Positions 28,676 to 38,533 of a stretch of 64,000 nt of DNA are shown piece by piece. The translations under genes and the position numbers were made by a program. Below the pieces are notes generated by a model, which saw only the letters and a program-made list of their open reading frames with translations, was not told where the DNA came from and made no database searches. How positions within the stretch are numbered: the first letter of the stretch is position 1; the number at the start of each line of letters is the position of its first letter. This stretch comes from Actinomadura soli (GTDB taxonomy: Bacteria; Actinomycetota; Actinomycetes; Streptosporangiales; Streptosporangiaceae), in assembly GCF_005889715.1 (NCBI RefSeq), contig NZ_VCKW01000003.1, positions 1 through 64,000 of the forward strand, written 5' to 3'.

Positions 28676-29512
28676 ATGACCGAAACCTTCACCAGCCCGA
28701 TCTCCGGCGTCATCGACGAGCTGTGGGAGCGGCGCGCCGACCTCACCCCGGACGACGCCGGCGCGCGCACCGCCATCGTGGCCGCCGTCGACCAGATCGA
28801 CGCCGGCGAGGCCCGCGTAGCCCGTATCGACCCCGGCAGCGACGAGGTGCTCGTCGACGAGCGGGCCAAGCGCGCGATCCTGCTGAGCTTCAAGGTCCTC
28901 GGCATGGTGCGCTCCCAGGTGGGCGACTTCCGGTACCACGACCGCATCCCGCTGAAGACCCGCCTGGACGGCGTCCGCGTCGTCCCCGGCGCGATCGCCC
29001 GCTGGGGCTCCTACCTCGCGCCCGGCGTGGTGCTGATGCCGTCGTTCACCAACATCGGCGCCTACGTCGACTCCGGCACGATGGTCGACACGTGGGCGAC
29101 CGTGGGGTCGTGCGCGCAGATCGGCAAGAACGTCCACCTGTCGGGCGGCGTGGGCATCGGCGGGGTGCTGGAGCCGCCCAACGCCAAGCCCGTGATCGTC
29201 GAGGACGAGGCGATGATCGGCAGCCGGTCGATGATCGTCGAAGGGGCCCGGGTGGGGCGCGGCGCGGTCATCGGGTCCGGCACGAACCTGTCGGCGTCCA
29301 TGCCGGTCATCGACGTCGAGACGGGCGAGGAGGTCTCCCGCGGCCGCGTCCCCGACTGGTGCGTCGCCGTCGGCGGCACCCGCTCCAAGGAGTTCAAGGG
29401 CGGCACGTTCGGCCTCCCCGCCGTCCTGATCCTCAAGCGCCTCGAAGAGGGCCAGCGCCACGACAAGGCGTCCCTCAACGACATCCTGCGCGACCACGGC
29501 ATCAATACGTGA
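28676..29512 (+). CDS. dapD: 2,3,4,5-tetrahydropyridine-2,6-dicarboxylate N-succinyltransferase (DapD)
   Basis: Lysine/diaminopimelate pathway enzyme of 278 residues that succinylates tetrahydrodipicolinate. The left-handed beta-helix core shows hexapeptide repeats (HLSGGVGIGGVLEPPNAKPV; VIVEDEAMIGSRSMIVEGAR), with the N-terminal domain typical of actinobacterial DapD. It lies near dapE (30226), with an Sfp-type transferase gene in between on the other strand. Confidence 0.97.
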   Translation: MTETFTSPISGVIDELWERRADLTPDDAGARTAIVAAVDQIDAGEARVARIDPGSDEVLVDERAKRAILLSFKVLGMVRSQVGDFRYHDRIPLKTRLDGVRVVPGAIARWGSYLAPGVVLMPSFTNIGAYVDSGTMVDTWATVGSCAQIGKNVHLSGGVGIGGVLEPPNAKPVIVEDEAMIGSRSMIVEGARVGRGAVIGSGTNLSASMPVIDVETGEEVSRGRVPDWCVAVGGTRSKEFKGGTFGLPAVLILKRLEEGQRHDKASLNDILRDHGINT

Positions 29513-29529
29513 ACGGCATCAATACGTGA
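29498..29529 (+). repeat. 15-base tandem duplication at the dapD / phosphopantetheinyl transferase junction
   Basis: GGCATCAATACGTGA occurs at 29498-29512, where it ends dapD (GINT stop), and again at 29515-29529, where on the minus strand it supplies the last codons and stop of the convergent transferase gene. Confidence 0.85.
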
Positions 29530-30202
29530 TCTCGGTGATCTTGAGGGGGCGGTCGGTGAGGACGGCTGCCGCGGCGGCGTAGCCCGGGCCCGGGTCCAGG
29601 TCGGCGAGGCGGACGGGGGAGACGGCCTTCTCGCCGGTCCAGGCGATGACCTCGGCAGGGGCGTCGGGGGACGAGACGTGGATGTCCGTCATCGGCGCCG
29701 CCAGCCCGTGGCCTGTGGCCTTCAGGAGGGCCTCCTTGCGGGTCCAGTAGCGGTGGAAGCCGCGTCGCTTGTCGTCCATGGCGGCGAGGGCGGTGCGCTC
29801 TGGGTCGGCCAGGACCATTTCGGCCAGGCGGTCGATGTCGCGGTCGTTCTCCTGCTCCACGTCCACGCCGACCTCGGCGCCCTCGGTGAGGACGACGACG
29901 ACCCGGTCGCCCGAGTGGGAGAGCGAGAAGTCCACGGCGGAGCCGGGCAGGCGGGGCTTGCCGTGGGCGCCGCCGCAGTGGGGGCAGTCGGTCGTGAACC
30001 GGATGGCCCGCGGGTCCAGGCCGGTGGCCTCGGCCAGGGCCGTGCGGGCGATGAACCGTCCCGTGACGAACCGGGCCTTGTCCTGGGGCTGGCGGAAGCG
30101 TTCGTAGCGGTCGCGCTCCCCGTCGTCGAGGAGGTCGCGCATCTCGGGGGTGTCGGCAGGGCGCGCCCATCGGACGGCGCACTCCAGCACAGGCATGTCC
30201 AC
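29519..30202 (-). CDS. 4'-phosphopantetheinyl transferase, Sfp superfamily
   Basis: Protein of 227 residues that moves the phosphopantetheine arm of CoA onto carrier-domain serines. Signatures: RFVTGRFIARTALAEATGLD, VDFSLSHSGD, EVGVDVEQEND (Mg-binding Asp) and RYWTRKEALLKATGHGL. It is the kind of enzyme needed to activate the NRPS carrier domains of the cluster at the left, but its location between dapD and dapE suggests a general genome-wide activator. The GTG at 30202 or the ATG at 30196 may start it; no clear ribosome site. Confidence 0.93.
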   Translation of the reverse strand: MDMPVLECAVRWARPADTPEMRDLLDDGERDRYERFRQPQDKARFVTGRFIARTALAEATGLDPRAIRFTTDCPHCGGAHGKPRLPGSAVDFSLSHSGDRVVVVLTEGAEVGVDVEQENDRDIDRLAEMVLADPERTALAAMDDKRRGFHRYWTRKEALLKATGHGLAAPMTDIHVSSPDAPAEVIAWTGEKAVSPVRLADLDPGPGYAAAAAVLTDRPLKITEITY

Positions 30203-30225
30203 GTCGTGATGATAGGACTTGTGAA

Positions 30226-31302
30226 ATGGGCCTGGATCTGATCTCGGACGTGGCGGACCTCACGGCGGCGATCGTCGACATCGAGTCGGTGAGCGGCGGG
30301 GAGGAGGCGCTCGCCGACGCCGTGGAAGAGGCGCTGCGGGCGTTTCCGCATCTGGTCGTGGAGCGTGCCGGGAACAACGTCGTCGCTCGGACCGAGCTCG
30401 GGCGAGACGAACGGGTCGTGCTGGCGGGGCATCTCGACACCGTCCCGTTGAACGGGAATCTGCCGTCGCGGGTGGACGGCGACCGGCTCTACGGCTGCGG
30501 GACGACCGACATGAAGAGCGGTGTGGCGGTCGCGCTGCGGCTCGCCGCCACCGTTGTCGAGCCGACGCGTGACATCACGTACGTGTTCTACGAGTGCGAG
30601 GAGATCGAGGCCGAGCACAACGGGCTGCGGAAGCTCGCGGCGAACCGTCCCGAGCTGCTCGCCGGCGACTTCGCCGTGCTGATGGAGCCGACCGGCGCGC
30701 AGATCGAGGGCGGCTGCCAGGGGACGCTGCGCGCCGAGGTCACCGCCGTGGGGGAGCGGGCGCACAGCGCGCGGGCGTGGATGGGGTCGAACGCGATCCA
30801 CACGGCCGGGCAGATCTTGGACGTGCTGCGCGCCTACGAGCCGTCCTGTCCGGTGGTGGACGGGCTGGAGTACCGGGAGGGGTTGAACGCGGTGTTCATC
30901 AGCGGCGGCGTCGCCGGAAACGTCATCCCGGACGAATGCGTCGTAACCGTGAACTACCGGTTCGCCCCGGACAAGTCCGTCGCCGAAGCCGAGGCGTACG
31001 TCCGGGGAATCTTCGACGGCTTCCAGGTGACGGTCACCGACACCGCCTCCGCGGCGCGTCCCGGGCTGACGCATCCGGCGGCGGCGGCGTTCGTCGCGTC
31101 CAGCGGCGCCGGCGTCCGCGCCAAGCTCGGCTGGACGGACGTGGCCCGCTTCTCGGAACTCGGCGTCCCGGCCGTCAACTACGGCCCCGGCGAGCCGACC
31201 CTCGCGCACACGAAGGACGAATACGTCGACATTCCCCTCATCGCCGAGTGCGAGCAACGTATGCGCACATGGCTGGAGGGGCCTACTAACGTGGGTCCAT
31301 GA
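30226..31302 (+). CDS. dapE: Succinyl-diaminopimelate desuccinylase (DapE)
   Basis: M20-family zinc hydrolase of 358 residues acting late in diaminopimelate synthesis. Motifs: VLAGHLDTVPLNGN (metal His/Asp), GCGTTDMKSGVAVAL (bridging Asp), YECEEIEAEHNGL (catalytic Glu pair) and a lid domain beginning EGGCQGTLRAEVTAVGERAH. It is coupled to the LOG-family gene by an ATGA overlap. Confidence 0.95.
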   Translation: MGLDLISDVADLTAAIVDIESVSGGEEALADAVEEALRAFPHLVVERAGNNVVARTELGRDERVVLAGHLDTVPLNGNLPSRVDGDRLYGCGTTDMKSGVAVALRLAATVVEPTRDITYVFYECEEIEAEHNGLRKLAANRPELLAGDFAVLMEPTGAQIEGGCQGTLRAEVTAVGERAHSARAWMGSNAIHTAGQILDVLRAYEPSCPVVDGLEYREGLNAVFISGGVAGNVIPDECVVTVNYRFAPDKSVAEAEAYVRGIFDGFQVTVTDTASAARPGLTHPAAAAFVASSGAGVRAKLGWTDVARFSELGVPAVNYGPGEPTLAHTKDEYVDIPLIAECEQRMRTWLEGPTNVGP

Positions 31303-32099
31303 CATCGGAAGTGAACTCCCGCTCGCGCCGGCAGGGCCCGGCCATGCTGCGGGGACGGGCCGTCCCCCAGACCACCACCGACCAGCGTCTGCTAGACGGC
31401 CGCGGCTCGGCCGACTGGGTACACGCCGACCCCTGGCGCGTGCTGCGCATCCAGGCGGAGTTCGTCGAGGGCTTCGGCCTGCTCGCCGAGCTGCCGAAGG
31501 CCGTCAGCGTCTTCGGCAGCGCCCGCACGAAGCCGGGCAGCGCGGAGTACGAGCTCGGGGTGGAGATCGGCGCCCGGCTGCACGACGCCGGCTACGCGGT
31601 GATCACCGGCGGCGGGCCGGGGATCATGGAGGCGGCCAACAAGGGCTGCGACGGGAACGGCGGCCTGTCGGTGGGGCTCGGCATCGAGCTTCCGTTCGAG
31701 CAGCGGCTCAACGACTACCTCGACATCGGGCTGGAGTTCCGTTACTTCTTCGTCAGGAAGACGATGTTCGTCAAGTACTCGCAGGCGTTCGTCGTGCTGC
31801 CCGGCGGGTTCGGCACGCTGGACGAGCTGTTCGAGGCGATCACCCTCGTCCAGACCAGGAAGATCACCCGGTTCCCGATCGTGCTGGTCGGGACGGAGTT
31901 CTGGGGCGGCCTGCTGGCGTGGGTCGAGAAGGTCATGCTGCCCAGCGGCAAGATCTCCCCGCAGGACCTGGACCTGATCCACCTCACCGACGACCCGGAC
32001 GAGGTCGTCCGGATCATCATCGACGGCCACACCCGGGCCCAGCAGGAGATCATCGAGGCGCGCGCGTCGGCGGAGGCGAAGGAGACCGCCGGGGAGTGA
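31299..32099 (+). CDS. LOG-family Rossmann-fold protein (TIGR00730), first copy
   Basis: Protein of 266 residues with the LOG signature [19 protein letters not shown] and an earlier [14 protein letters not shown] loop. Family members are phosphoribohydrolases acting on cytokinin-type nucleotides or related nucleoside monophosphates. The ATG overlaps the dapE stop. The 3' end overlaps the convergent dehydrogenase gene by 50 bases. A shorter paralogue is at 46230. Confidence 0.92.
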   Translation: MTSEVNSRSRRQGPAMLRGRAVPQTTTDQRLLDGRGSADWVHADPWRVLRIQAEFVEGFGLLAELPKAVSVFGSARTKPGSAEYELGVEIGARLHDAGYAVITGGGPGIMEAANKGCDGNGGLSVGLGIELPFEQRLNDYLDIGLEFRYFFVRKTMFVKYSQAFVVLPGGFGTLDELFEAITLVQTRKITRFPIVLVGTEFWGGLLAWVEKVMLPSGKISPQDLDLIHLTDDPDEVVRIIIDGHTRAQQEIIEARASAEAKETAGE

Positions 32100-32994
32100 C
32101 CGCCCGTTCCGCCTCGGTCCGGGACTCGATCGAGCGGACCACCGCCGCCATGTCCGCCTCGCCGTGCCCCAGCGCCATCGTCTCGCCGTACAGGGCGTGG
32201 CAGACGTCCAGCAGCGGTGAGGCGATGCCGGCGTCCCTGGCGGCCTCCGCGACCAGGCGGTTGTTGTCCAGGACGTTGGCGATCGACGCCTGGACGGCGA
32301 AGTCGCGGTGGACGAGCTTGTGCGACTTCGCGCGCGACACGGTGCTCGCCATGGGCCCGGCGTCGAGCACGTCGCGGAGCCGGTGCTCGTCCAGGCCGTG
32401 CCGGCCCGCGAAGTGGAACGCCTCCGCCAGGCCGGTGACCATCGTGATCAGGAACAGGTTGACCGAGAGCTTCATCAGCAGCGCGTTCGGCACCGGCCCG
32501 CAGTCGAACGACTCCCGGCACATCGGCCCGATGAGGGGGCGGACGGTGTCGACGGCGTCCGGGGTGCCCGCCAGCATAGCGACGAGTTCCCCCGCCTCGG
32601 CGGGCCCGCGCGAGCCGGAGACCGGCGCTTCGGCGTAGCCGCCCCCGGCCGCGCGGACGTCGGCTTCGAGGCCGCGCGAGTAGCCAGGGGACGTCGTGCC
32701 CATGTGGACGATCACGCACCCGGCGACGTTCGCGGCGAAGGCGGGCGTGCCGCGTCCCAGCACCGAGTCGATCGCGGGGCCGTCGGCCAGCATCAGGAAC
32801 ACGACGCGGGCGCGGCGGCACACCTCGGCGGGGCTCGCCGCCACGGTCGCCCCGGCGGCCCGCAGCGGCTCGCATTTCGCGGCGGTGCGGTTCCAGACGA
32901 CGAGCCCCGTACCGGCGCGGGCCGCGCGGGCGAGGTTGAGCGCCATGGGCCGGCCCATGACGCCGAGACCGATGAAACCGATGTCCGAACGCAT
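32050..32994 (-). CDS. NAD(P)-dependent dehydrogenase of the 3-hydroxyisobutyrate dehydrogenase family
   Basis: A 314-residue oxidoreductase with the N-terminal Rossmann motif [20 protein letters not shown], the substrate signature [16 protein letters not shown] and the C-terminal helical domain with the catalytic-lysine region ([17 protein letters not shown]). ATG 32994 is preferred because GGAGG lies six bases upstream. It is divergent from a TetR regulator, probably its controller. Substrate is a beta-hydroxyacid type, unspecified. Confidence 0.9.
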   Translation of the reverse strand: MRSDIGFIGLGVMGRPMALNLARAARAGTGLVVWNRTAAKCEPLRAAGATVAASPAEVCRRARVVFLMLADGPAIDSVLGRGTPAFAANVAGCVIVHMGTTSPGYSRGLEADVRAAGGGYAEAPVSGSRGPAEAGELVAMLAGTPDAVDTVRPLIGPMCRESFDCGPVPNALLMKLSVNLFLITMVTGLAEAFHFAGRHGLDEHRLRDVLDAGPMASTVSRAKSHKLVHRDFAVQASIANVLDNNRLVAEAARDAGIASPLLDVCHALYGETMALGHGEADMAAVVRSIESRTEAERAVTPRRSPSPPPTRAPR

Positions 32995-33033
32995 CGCCGC
33001 CTCCGGCCGTGCCATCGTCCGATCTTGCGAGTT

Positions 33034-33047
33034 ATGACAACGGTCAT
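33034..33047. promoter_or_regulatory. TetR-type operator ATGAC-AACG-GTCAT
   Basis: A perfect 5-base inverted repeat with a 4-base spacer between the divergent dehydrogenase (start 32994) and TetR gene (start 33073). The spacing and symmetry fit a LmrA/YxaF-type TetR operator. Confidence 0.6.
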
Positions 33048-33072
33048 GATAATGGCCCAGGTGAAAGATGCA

Positions 33073-33663
33073 ATGGCCGAAAGTCGTGGGCCGCGGGAGC
33101 GGATGGTGTTCAGCGCGGCGCAGCTCATCCGCCGCGACGGCGTCACGGCCACGGGCCTGCGGGACGTCGCCGAGCACGCCGGCGCGCCGCGCGGTTCGCT
33201 GCAGCACTACTTCCCCGGCGGCAAGGAACAGCTGGTCAACGAGGCCGTGGAATGGGCGGGCCGGTACGCGGGCAAGCGCGTCGCGCGGTTCATGTCCGCG
33301 ATGGCGCGTCCCACGCCGGGCAGGCTCTTCGAGGCGATGGCCCGCCAGTGGATCGACGAGTACCGGACGGCGGGCTTCGCGAAGGGCTGCCCGGTCGCGG
33401 CGGCGACGGTCGACTGCGCGGACACCGTCGAGTCGACGCGGGCCGCCACCGCCGCCGCGTTCGCCGCCTGGCGGCGTCCGGTCGCGCGGGAGCTGGCCGC
33501 GATGGGCGTCCCGTCCAGGAAGGCGGACGCGCTCGCCACGCTGATGATCAGCTCGCTGGAGGGCGCGATCCTGATGGCGCGGGCGGAGCGGAGCGTCCGG
33601 CCGCTGCGGACGGTGGCGCGCGAGCTCGGCCCCTACCTGGACTCCTGCGCAGAAGGGCCCTGA
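33073..33663 (+). CDS. TetR/AcrR-family repressor, LmrA/YxaF-like
   Basis: Repressor of 196 residues. The N-terminal helix-turn-helix is [20 protein letters not shown] followed by [19 protein letters not shown]. The ligand-binding domain has the [13 protein letters not shown] segment typical of the LmrA/YxaF group. ATG 33073 ([11 protein letters not shown]) has AGGTGAAAG before it; upstream in-frame ATGs overlap the operator. It likely represses itself and the divergent dehydrogenase. Confidence 0.92.
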   Translation: MAESRGPRERMVFSAAQLIRRDGVTATGLRDVAEHAGAPRGSLQHYFPGGKEQLVNEAVEWAGRYAGKRVARFMSAMARPTPGRLFEAMARQWIDEYRTAGFAKGCPVAAATVDCADTVESTRAATAAAFAAWRRPVARELAAMGVPSRKADALATLMISSLEGAILMARAERSVRPLRTVARELGPYLDSCAEGP

Positions 33664-33762
33664 GCGCCGTCCGCGTATGGATCGCGTGAAGATGGCGGGC
33701 GCGGGCGTAGGGAACGCGTCAAGACCGGCGGGAACCGTCCGAAACGGGTGTTTTCTGCGGGC

Positions 33763-33846
33763 ATGGCAGACCTTGTGCTCATCCTGCTGACGCTCGCGAT
33801 CTTCGTGCTGCTCGGCCTCGTCGTGAAGGGGGCGGGACGGCTGTGA
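33763..33846 (+). CDS. 27-residue membrane peptide preceding kdpF
   Basis: Short frame [20 protein letters not shown]... of 27 residues: a short acidic start, one hydrophobic helix, then VVKGAGRL. Its stop overlaps the GTG of kdpF (GTGA), the same coupling seen between the kdp genes, so it is probably translated with them. It is not KdpF itself, which follows. It may be a second accessory peptide of the Kdp complex; function unknown. Confidence 0.6.
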   Translation: MADLVLILLTLAIFVLLGLVVKGAGRL

Positions 33847-33932
33847 GTCCCGAGAACGCGGTCGGGCTGGCCCTCGCCGCCGGGCTGCTCGTCTTCCTCG
33901 TGGTGGCGCTGATCCGTCCGGAGAAGTTCTAG
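33843..33932 (+). CDS. kdpF: KdpF, small subunit of the potassium-transporting ATPase
   Basis: A 29-residue peptide with one membrane helix ([16 protein letters not shown]) and the RPEKF ending typical of KdpF, which stabilises the KdpABC complex. GTG 33843 overlaps the previous short gene and the stop is directly followed by the kdpA ATG. Confidence 0.85.
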   Translation: MSPENAVGLALAAGLLVFLVVALIRPEKF

Positions 33933-35594
33933 ATGGGGGCGACGGCGGCCGGGATCCTGTTCATCGGATCCCTCATCCTGGTGCTCGCCGCGGTCCACGT
34001 GCCGCTGGGCGACCACATGTACCGGACGTTCACCTCCACCCGGCACTGGAGGGCGGAGCGGCTGATCTACCGGATCGTCGGCGTCGACCCGGACGCCGAG
34101 CAGGTCTGGAGCGTCTACGCGCGGAGCGTGCTCGCGTTCTCCGCCGTGTCGGTGCTGGCCCTCTACGGGCTCCAGCGGCTGCAGAGCCACCTGATGCTCA
34201 GCCTCGGGTTCGGCGGCGTGGAGCCCGACATCGCGTGGAACACGGCGATCAGCTTCGTCACCAACACCAACTGGCAGGCGTACTCGGGCGAGAGCGCCAT
34301 GGGCCACCTGGCGCAGATGGCCGGGCTCGCGGTGCAGAACTTCGTGTCGGCCGCGGTCGGGATCGCCGTCGCGATGGCGTTCGTGCGGGGCCTCGCCCGG
34401 CGCAGGACCGGCGAGCTGGGCAACTTCTGGGTGGACCTCACGCGGGCCGTGACGCGCGTCCTGCTGCCCATCGCGGCGGTGGCCGCGATCGCACTGGTCG
34501 CCGGTGGGGCGATCCAGAACTTCGCCGACCCGCACACCGTCGGCACGCTGACCGGCGGCGAGCAGACGATCACCGGCGGGCCGGTGGCGTCCCAGGAGGC
34601 GATCAAGGAGCTCGGCACCAACGGCGGCGGGTTCTACAACGCCAACTCGGCGCACCCCTTCGAGAACCCCACGAGCTGGACGAACTGGATCGAGATCCTC
34701 CTGATCCTGCTGATCCCGTTCTCGCTGCCCCGGACGTTCGGCCGGATGGTCGGCGACAGGCGGCAGGGCGGGGCGATCGTCGCGGTGATGGCGGCGCTGG
34801 CGCTGATCAGCGTCGTCGCGCTGAACGCGGCGCAGCTCGCGCACCACGGGACGGTCCCCGAGTCGGTGACCGCCGCGTCGGAGGGCACCGAGGCCCGGTT
34901 CGGGATCTCGAACTCGGCGACGTTCGCGGCGGCGACCACGCTGACCTCCACCGGGGCCGTCGACTCCTTCCACGACTCCTACACCAGCCTCGGCGGCGCG
35001 GTGACCATGCTGAACATGATGGTCGGGGAGGTCGCGCCCGGCGGCGTCGGCTCCGGCCTGTACGGGATGCTCATCCTGGCGATCATCACGGTGTTCGCCG
35101 CCGGGCTGATGGTCGGCCGGACGCCCGAGTACCTCGGCAAGCGGATCGGCGCCCGCGAGATCAAGCTGGCCTCGATGTACTTCCTGGTCACACCCATGAT
35201 CGTGCTGGTGGGCACCGGGATCGCGATGGCGTTCGAGACGCCGCGCGAGAGCATGCTGAACTCGGGCCCGCACGGCCTGTCCGAGGTGCTCTACGCGTTC
35301 ACGTCGGCGGCCAACAACAACGGCTCGGCGTTCGGGGGCCTCACCGCCGCGACCACCTTCTACGACGTCGCGCTCGGCCTCGCCATGGCGTTCGGCCGGT
35401 TCCTGCCGATCGTGCTGGCCCTGGCGCTCGCCGGGTCGCTGGCCCGGCAGACGCCGGTGCCGGTGTCGGCGGGCACGCTGCCGACCCACCGCCCGCAGTT
35501 CGTCGGCATGGTCGCCGGAGTGACGCTCATCCTCGTCGCCCTGACGTTCTTTCCGGCGCTCGCCCTCGGGCCGCTAGCAGAGGGGATCCACTGA
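33933..35594 (+). CDS. kdpA: Potassium-transporting ATPase subunit A (KdpA)
   Basis: K+-binding, channel-like subunit of 553 residues with about ten membrane helices. Selectivity-filter loops are visible: [34 protein letters not shown] and [15 protein letters not shown]. Second-longest gene of the operon; one-base overlap (TGATG) with kdpB. Confidence 0.97.
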   Translation: MGATAAGILFIGSLILVLAAVHVPLGDHMYRTFTSTRHWRAERLIYRIVGVDPDAEQVWSVYARSVLAFSAVSVLALYGLQRLQSHLMLSLGFGGVEPDIAWNTAISFVTNTNWQAYSGESAMGHLAQMAGLAVQNFVSAAVGIAVAMAFVRGLARRRTGELGNFWVDLTRAVTRVLLPIAAVAAIALVAGGAIQNFADPHTVGTLTGGEQTITGGPVASQEAIKELGTNGGGFYNANSAHPFENPTSWTNWIEILLILLIPFSLPRTFGRMVGDRRQGGAIVAVMAALALISVVALNAAQLAHHGTVPESVTAASEGTEARFGISNSATFAAATTLTSTGAVDSFHDSYTSLGGAVTMLNMMVGEVAPGGVGSGLYGMLILAIITVFAAGLMVGRTPEYLGKRIGAREIKLASMYFLVTPMIVLVGTGIAMAFETPRESMLNSGPHGLSEVLYAFTSAANNNGSAFGGLTAATTFYDVALGLAMAFGRFLPIVLALALAGSLARQTPVPVSAGTLPTHRPQFVGMVAGVTLILVALTFFPALALGPLAEGIH

Positions 35595-37648
35595 TGCTCG
35601 CAAGCACGTTGCTCGCCTCCGCGCCCGCCGCGCTGCGCAAACTCGACCCGCGCGTGATGTGGCGCAGTCCGGTGATGCTCGTGGTCGAGATCGGCGCGGT
35701 GTGGACGACCGTCATGACCGTCCTCGACCCGTCGGCGTTCGCGGCGCTGATCACGGCCTGGCTCTGGCTCACCGTGATCTTCGCGAACCTGGCCGAGGCC
35801 GTGGCCGAGGGACGCGGCAAGGCCCAGGCCGACACGCTCCGCAAGGCCAAGAAGGAGACCACGGCGCGGCGGCTCACCGGCGACGGCGGCGAGGAGACCG
35901 TCGCGGCGGCCGAGCTGCGCCGCGGGGACCTCGTGGTCGTCGAGGCCGGGCAGATCATCCCCGGTGACGGGGACGTGGTCGAGGGCATCGCCAGCGTGGA
36001 CGAGTCCGCGATCACCGGCGAGTCCGCGCCGGTCATCCGCGAGTCCGGCGGCGACCGCAGCGCGGTGACCGGCGGCACGCGGGTGCTGTCCGACCGGATC
36101 GTCGTGAAGATCACGCAGCGGCCCGGCGAGTCGTTCGTGGACCGGATGATCGCGCTGGTGGAGGGCGCGTCCCGGCAGAAGACGCCGAACGAGATCGCGC
36201 TGAACATCCTGCTCGCCGCGCTGACGATCATCTTCCTGGTGGCGATCGCGAGCATGCAGCCGCTCGCGATCTACTCGATCGCGAACGACCCGGGCGCCGA
36301 CGGCGGCTTCGCGCTCGACGCGCACGGGGTCACCGGGATCGTGCTGGTCTCGCTGGTGGTGTGCCTCATCCCGACGACGATCGGGGCGCTGCTGTCGGCG
36401 ATCGGCATCGCGGGCATGGACCGGCTCGTCCAGCGCAACGTGCTGGCGATGTCCGGACGCGCCGTCGAGGCCGCCGGGGACGTCAACACCCTGCTGCTCG
36501 ACAAGACCGGCACGATCACGCTCGGCAACCGGCAGGCGTCGGAGTTCGTCCCGGTCGGCGGCACGACCGGGGCCCAGTTGGCGGACGCGGCGCAGCTGTC
36601 CTCGCTGGCCGACGAGACGCCCGAGGGGCGCTCCGTCGTCGTCCACGCGAAGGAGGCGTACGGGCTGCGCGAGCGGCACCCGGGCGAGCTGGCGCACGCC
36701 GAATGGGTGCCGTTCACGGCGCAGAGCCGGATGTCCGGCGTGGACGTGGACGGGCGGCGGCTCCGCAAGGGCGCGTCCGGCGCGGTCACCGACTGGGTCC
36801 GCGACCAGGGCGGCGAGGTGCCGCACGCGCTCGCCGCCGTCGTGGACGGCATCTCGGCGTCCGGCGGGACCCCGCTGGTCGTCGCGGAGGCCCGGGACGG
36901 CAAAGCCCGCGTGCTGGGCGTCGTCCACCTGAAGGATGTCGTCAAGGCGGGCATGCGCGAGCGGTTCGACCGGATGCGCGCCATGGGCATCAAAACGATC
37001 ATGGTGACCGGGGACAACCGGCTCACCGCCAAGGCCATCGCGGACGAGGCCGGCGTGGACGACTTCATCGCCGAGGCCAGGCCCGAGGACAAGATGGCGT
37101 TCATCAAATCCGAGCAGGAGGGCGGGCGGCTCGTCGCGATGACCGGCGACGGCACCAACGACGCGCCCGCGCTCGCCCAGGCCGACGTCGGCGTCGCCAT
37201 GAACACCGGCACGTCCGCCGCCAAGGAGGCCGGGAACATGGTCGACCTGGACTCCGACCCGACCAAGCTCGTCGAGATCGTCGAGATCGGAAAGCAGCTG
37301 CTCATCACCCGGGGCGCGCTGACCACGTTCTCCATCGCCAACGACGTCGCCAAGTACTTCGCCATCATCCCGGCGCTGTTCGTGGCGCTGTTCCCGGGCC
37401 TGGACGCGCTGAACGTCATGCGGCTGTCCAGCCCGCGGTCGGCGATCCTGTCGGCCGTCGTGTTCAACGCGCTGATCATCGTGGCGCTGATCCCGCTGGC
37501 GCTGCGCGGCGTCCGGTACCGGCCGGGCTCGGCGTCCCGGCTGCTGAACCGCAACCTGCTGGTCTACGGGCTCGGCGGGGTCGTCGCGCCGTTCGCCGGC
37601 ATCAAGCTCATCGACCTTCTCGTCCAGTTCATTCCGGGGATCGACTGA
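35594..37648 (+). CDS. kdpB: Potassium-transporting ATPase ATP-binding subunit B (KdpB)
   Basis: P-type ATPase of 684 residues. The phosphorylation motif [13 protein letters not shown] carries D303; TGES (ITGESAPV) lies in the actuator domain, and [20 protein letters not shown] is the hinge motif. It drives K+ transport through KdpA. Its start overlaps the kdpA stop by one base; a longer open frame upstream is a shadow of kdpA. Confidence 0.97.
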   Translation: MLASTLLASAPAALRKLDPRVMWRSPVMLVVEIGAVWTTVMTVLDPSAFAALITAWLWLTVIFANLAEAVAEGRGKAQADTLRKAKKETTARRLTGDGGEETVAAAELRRGDLVVVEAGQIIPGDGDVVEGIASVDESAITGESAPVIRESGGDRSAVTGGTRVLSDRIVVKITQRPGESFVDRMIALVEGASRQKTPNEIALNILLAALTIIFLVAIASMQPLAIYSIANDPGADGGFALDAHGVTGIVLVSLVVCLIPTTIGALLSAIGIAGMDRLVQRNVLAMSGRAVEAAGDVNTLLLDKTGTITLGNRQASEFVPVGGTTGAQLADAAQLSSLADETPEGRSVVVHAKEAYGLRERHPGELAHAEWVPFTAQSRMSGVDVDGRRLRKGASGAVTDWVRDQGGEVPHALAAVVDGISASGGTPLVVAEARDGKARVLGVVHLKDVVKAGMRERFDRMRAMGIKTIMVTGDNRLTAKAIADEAGVDDFIAEARPEDKMAFIKSEQEGGRLVAMTGDGTNDAPALAQADVGVAMNTGTSAAKEAGNMVDLDSDPTKLVEIVEIGKQLLITRGALTTFSIANDVAKYFAIIPALFVALFPGLDALNVMRLSSPRSAILSAVVFNALIIVALIPLALRGVRYRPGSASRLLNRNLLVYGLGGVVAPFAGIKLIDLLVQFIPGID

Positions 37649-38520
37649 TGAACGTGCTACCTGGCTGGCTTCGCCGGCATGTCGCCGCGCTCCGCGCGCT
37701 GCTCGTCTTCACCGCCGTCCTGGGCGTGCTGTATCCGCTGGCCGTCACCGCCGTCGCGCAGGTGCCCGGCCTGAAGGACCGCGCGGACGGCTCCTACGTC
37801 AGCTCCGGCGGACGGCAGGTCGGCAGCGACCTGGTCGGCCAGTCGTTCACCGGCGAGGACGGGAACCCGCTCAGGCAGTACTTCCAGAGCCGTCCGTCCG
37901 CGGCGGGCGACGGCTACGACCCGACCGCGACCTCGGCGAGCAACCTCGGCCCCGAGGACATCGTCGACGAGGGCGGCGAGCAGAGCCTGCTCAGCATGGT
38001 CTGCACCCGTAGCAAGCAGGTCGGGCAACTGGAAGGGGTGGACGGCTCGCGCCCGTACTGCGCCGAGAGCGGGGCCGGCGCCGTCCTGTCCGTGCTCGGT
38101 CCCCGGGACGCGTCGGGCGCCGTCGTCCGGCCGACGAGGGTGATCAGCGTCAACGAGCCCTGCCCGGCCGTGCCGTTCCTCGCCGAGTACCGGGGCGTCC
38201 AGGTCGAGTGCGCCGCGCCCGGCCAGGACCCCCGCGCAGGGAAGATCGTGCCGGTCCGGGGGAGCGCCCCGGCCGACCCCGCCGTCCCGGCCGACGCGGT
38301 CACCGCGAGCGGCTCCGGCCTCGACCCGCACATCTCCGTCGCCTACGCCGACCTTCAGGCCGGGCGCGTCGCGGAGGCGCGCGGCGTCCCGGCCGGCACG
38401 GTCCGGAAGCTGGTCGAGGACGCGACCACCGGCCGTGCGCTCGGGTTCATGGGCCAGCCCGTGGTGAACGTCCTGCAGCTCAACATCGCCCTGGACAAGG
38501 CCGCCCCCTACCGGGGCTGA
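37648..38520 (+). CDS. kdpC: Potassium-transporting ATPase subunit C (KdpC), with long exported insertion
   Basis: A 290-residue subunit with one N-terminal helix ([20 protein letters not shown]) and the conserved [26 protein letters not shown]. It ends with [20 protein letters not shown] and [10 protein letters not shown]. Between these lies an insertion of roughly 90 residues (about 111-198) with four cysteines (MVCTRS, PYCAES, EPCPAV, VECAAP); E. coli KdpC is only about 190 residues. The insertion is on the outer face and could form two disulfides. Confidence 0.95.
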   Translation: MNVLPGWLRRHVAALRALLVFTAVLGVLYPLAVTAVAQVPGLKDRADGSYVSSGGRQVGSDLVGQSFTGEDGNPLRQYFQSRPSAAGDGYDPTATSASNLGPEDIVDEGGEQSLLSMVCTRSKQVGQLEGVDGSRPYCAESGAGAVLSVLGPRDASGAVVRPTRVISVNEPCPAVPFLAEYRGVQVECAAPGQDPRAGKIVPVRGSAPADPAVPADAVTASGSGLDPHISVAYADLQAGRVAEARGVPAGTVRKLVEDATTGRALGFMGQPVVNVLQLNIALDKAAPYRG

Positions 38521-38533
38521 GAGGATGGGGCCC

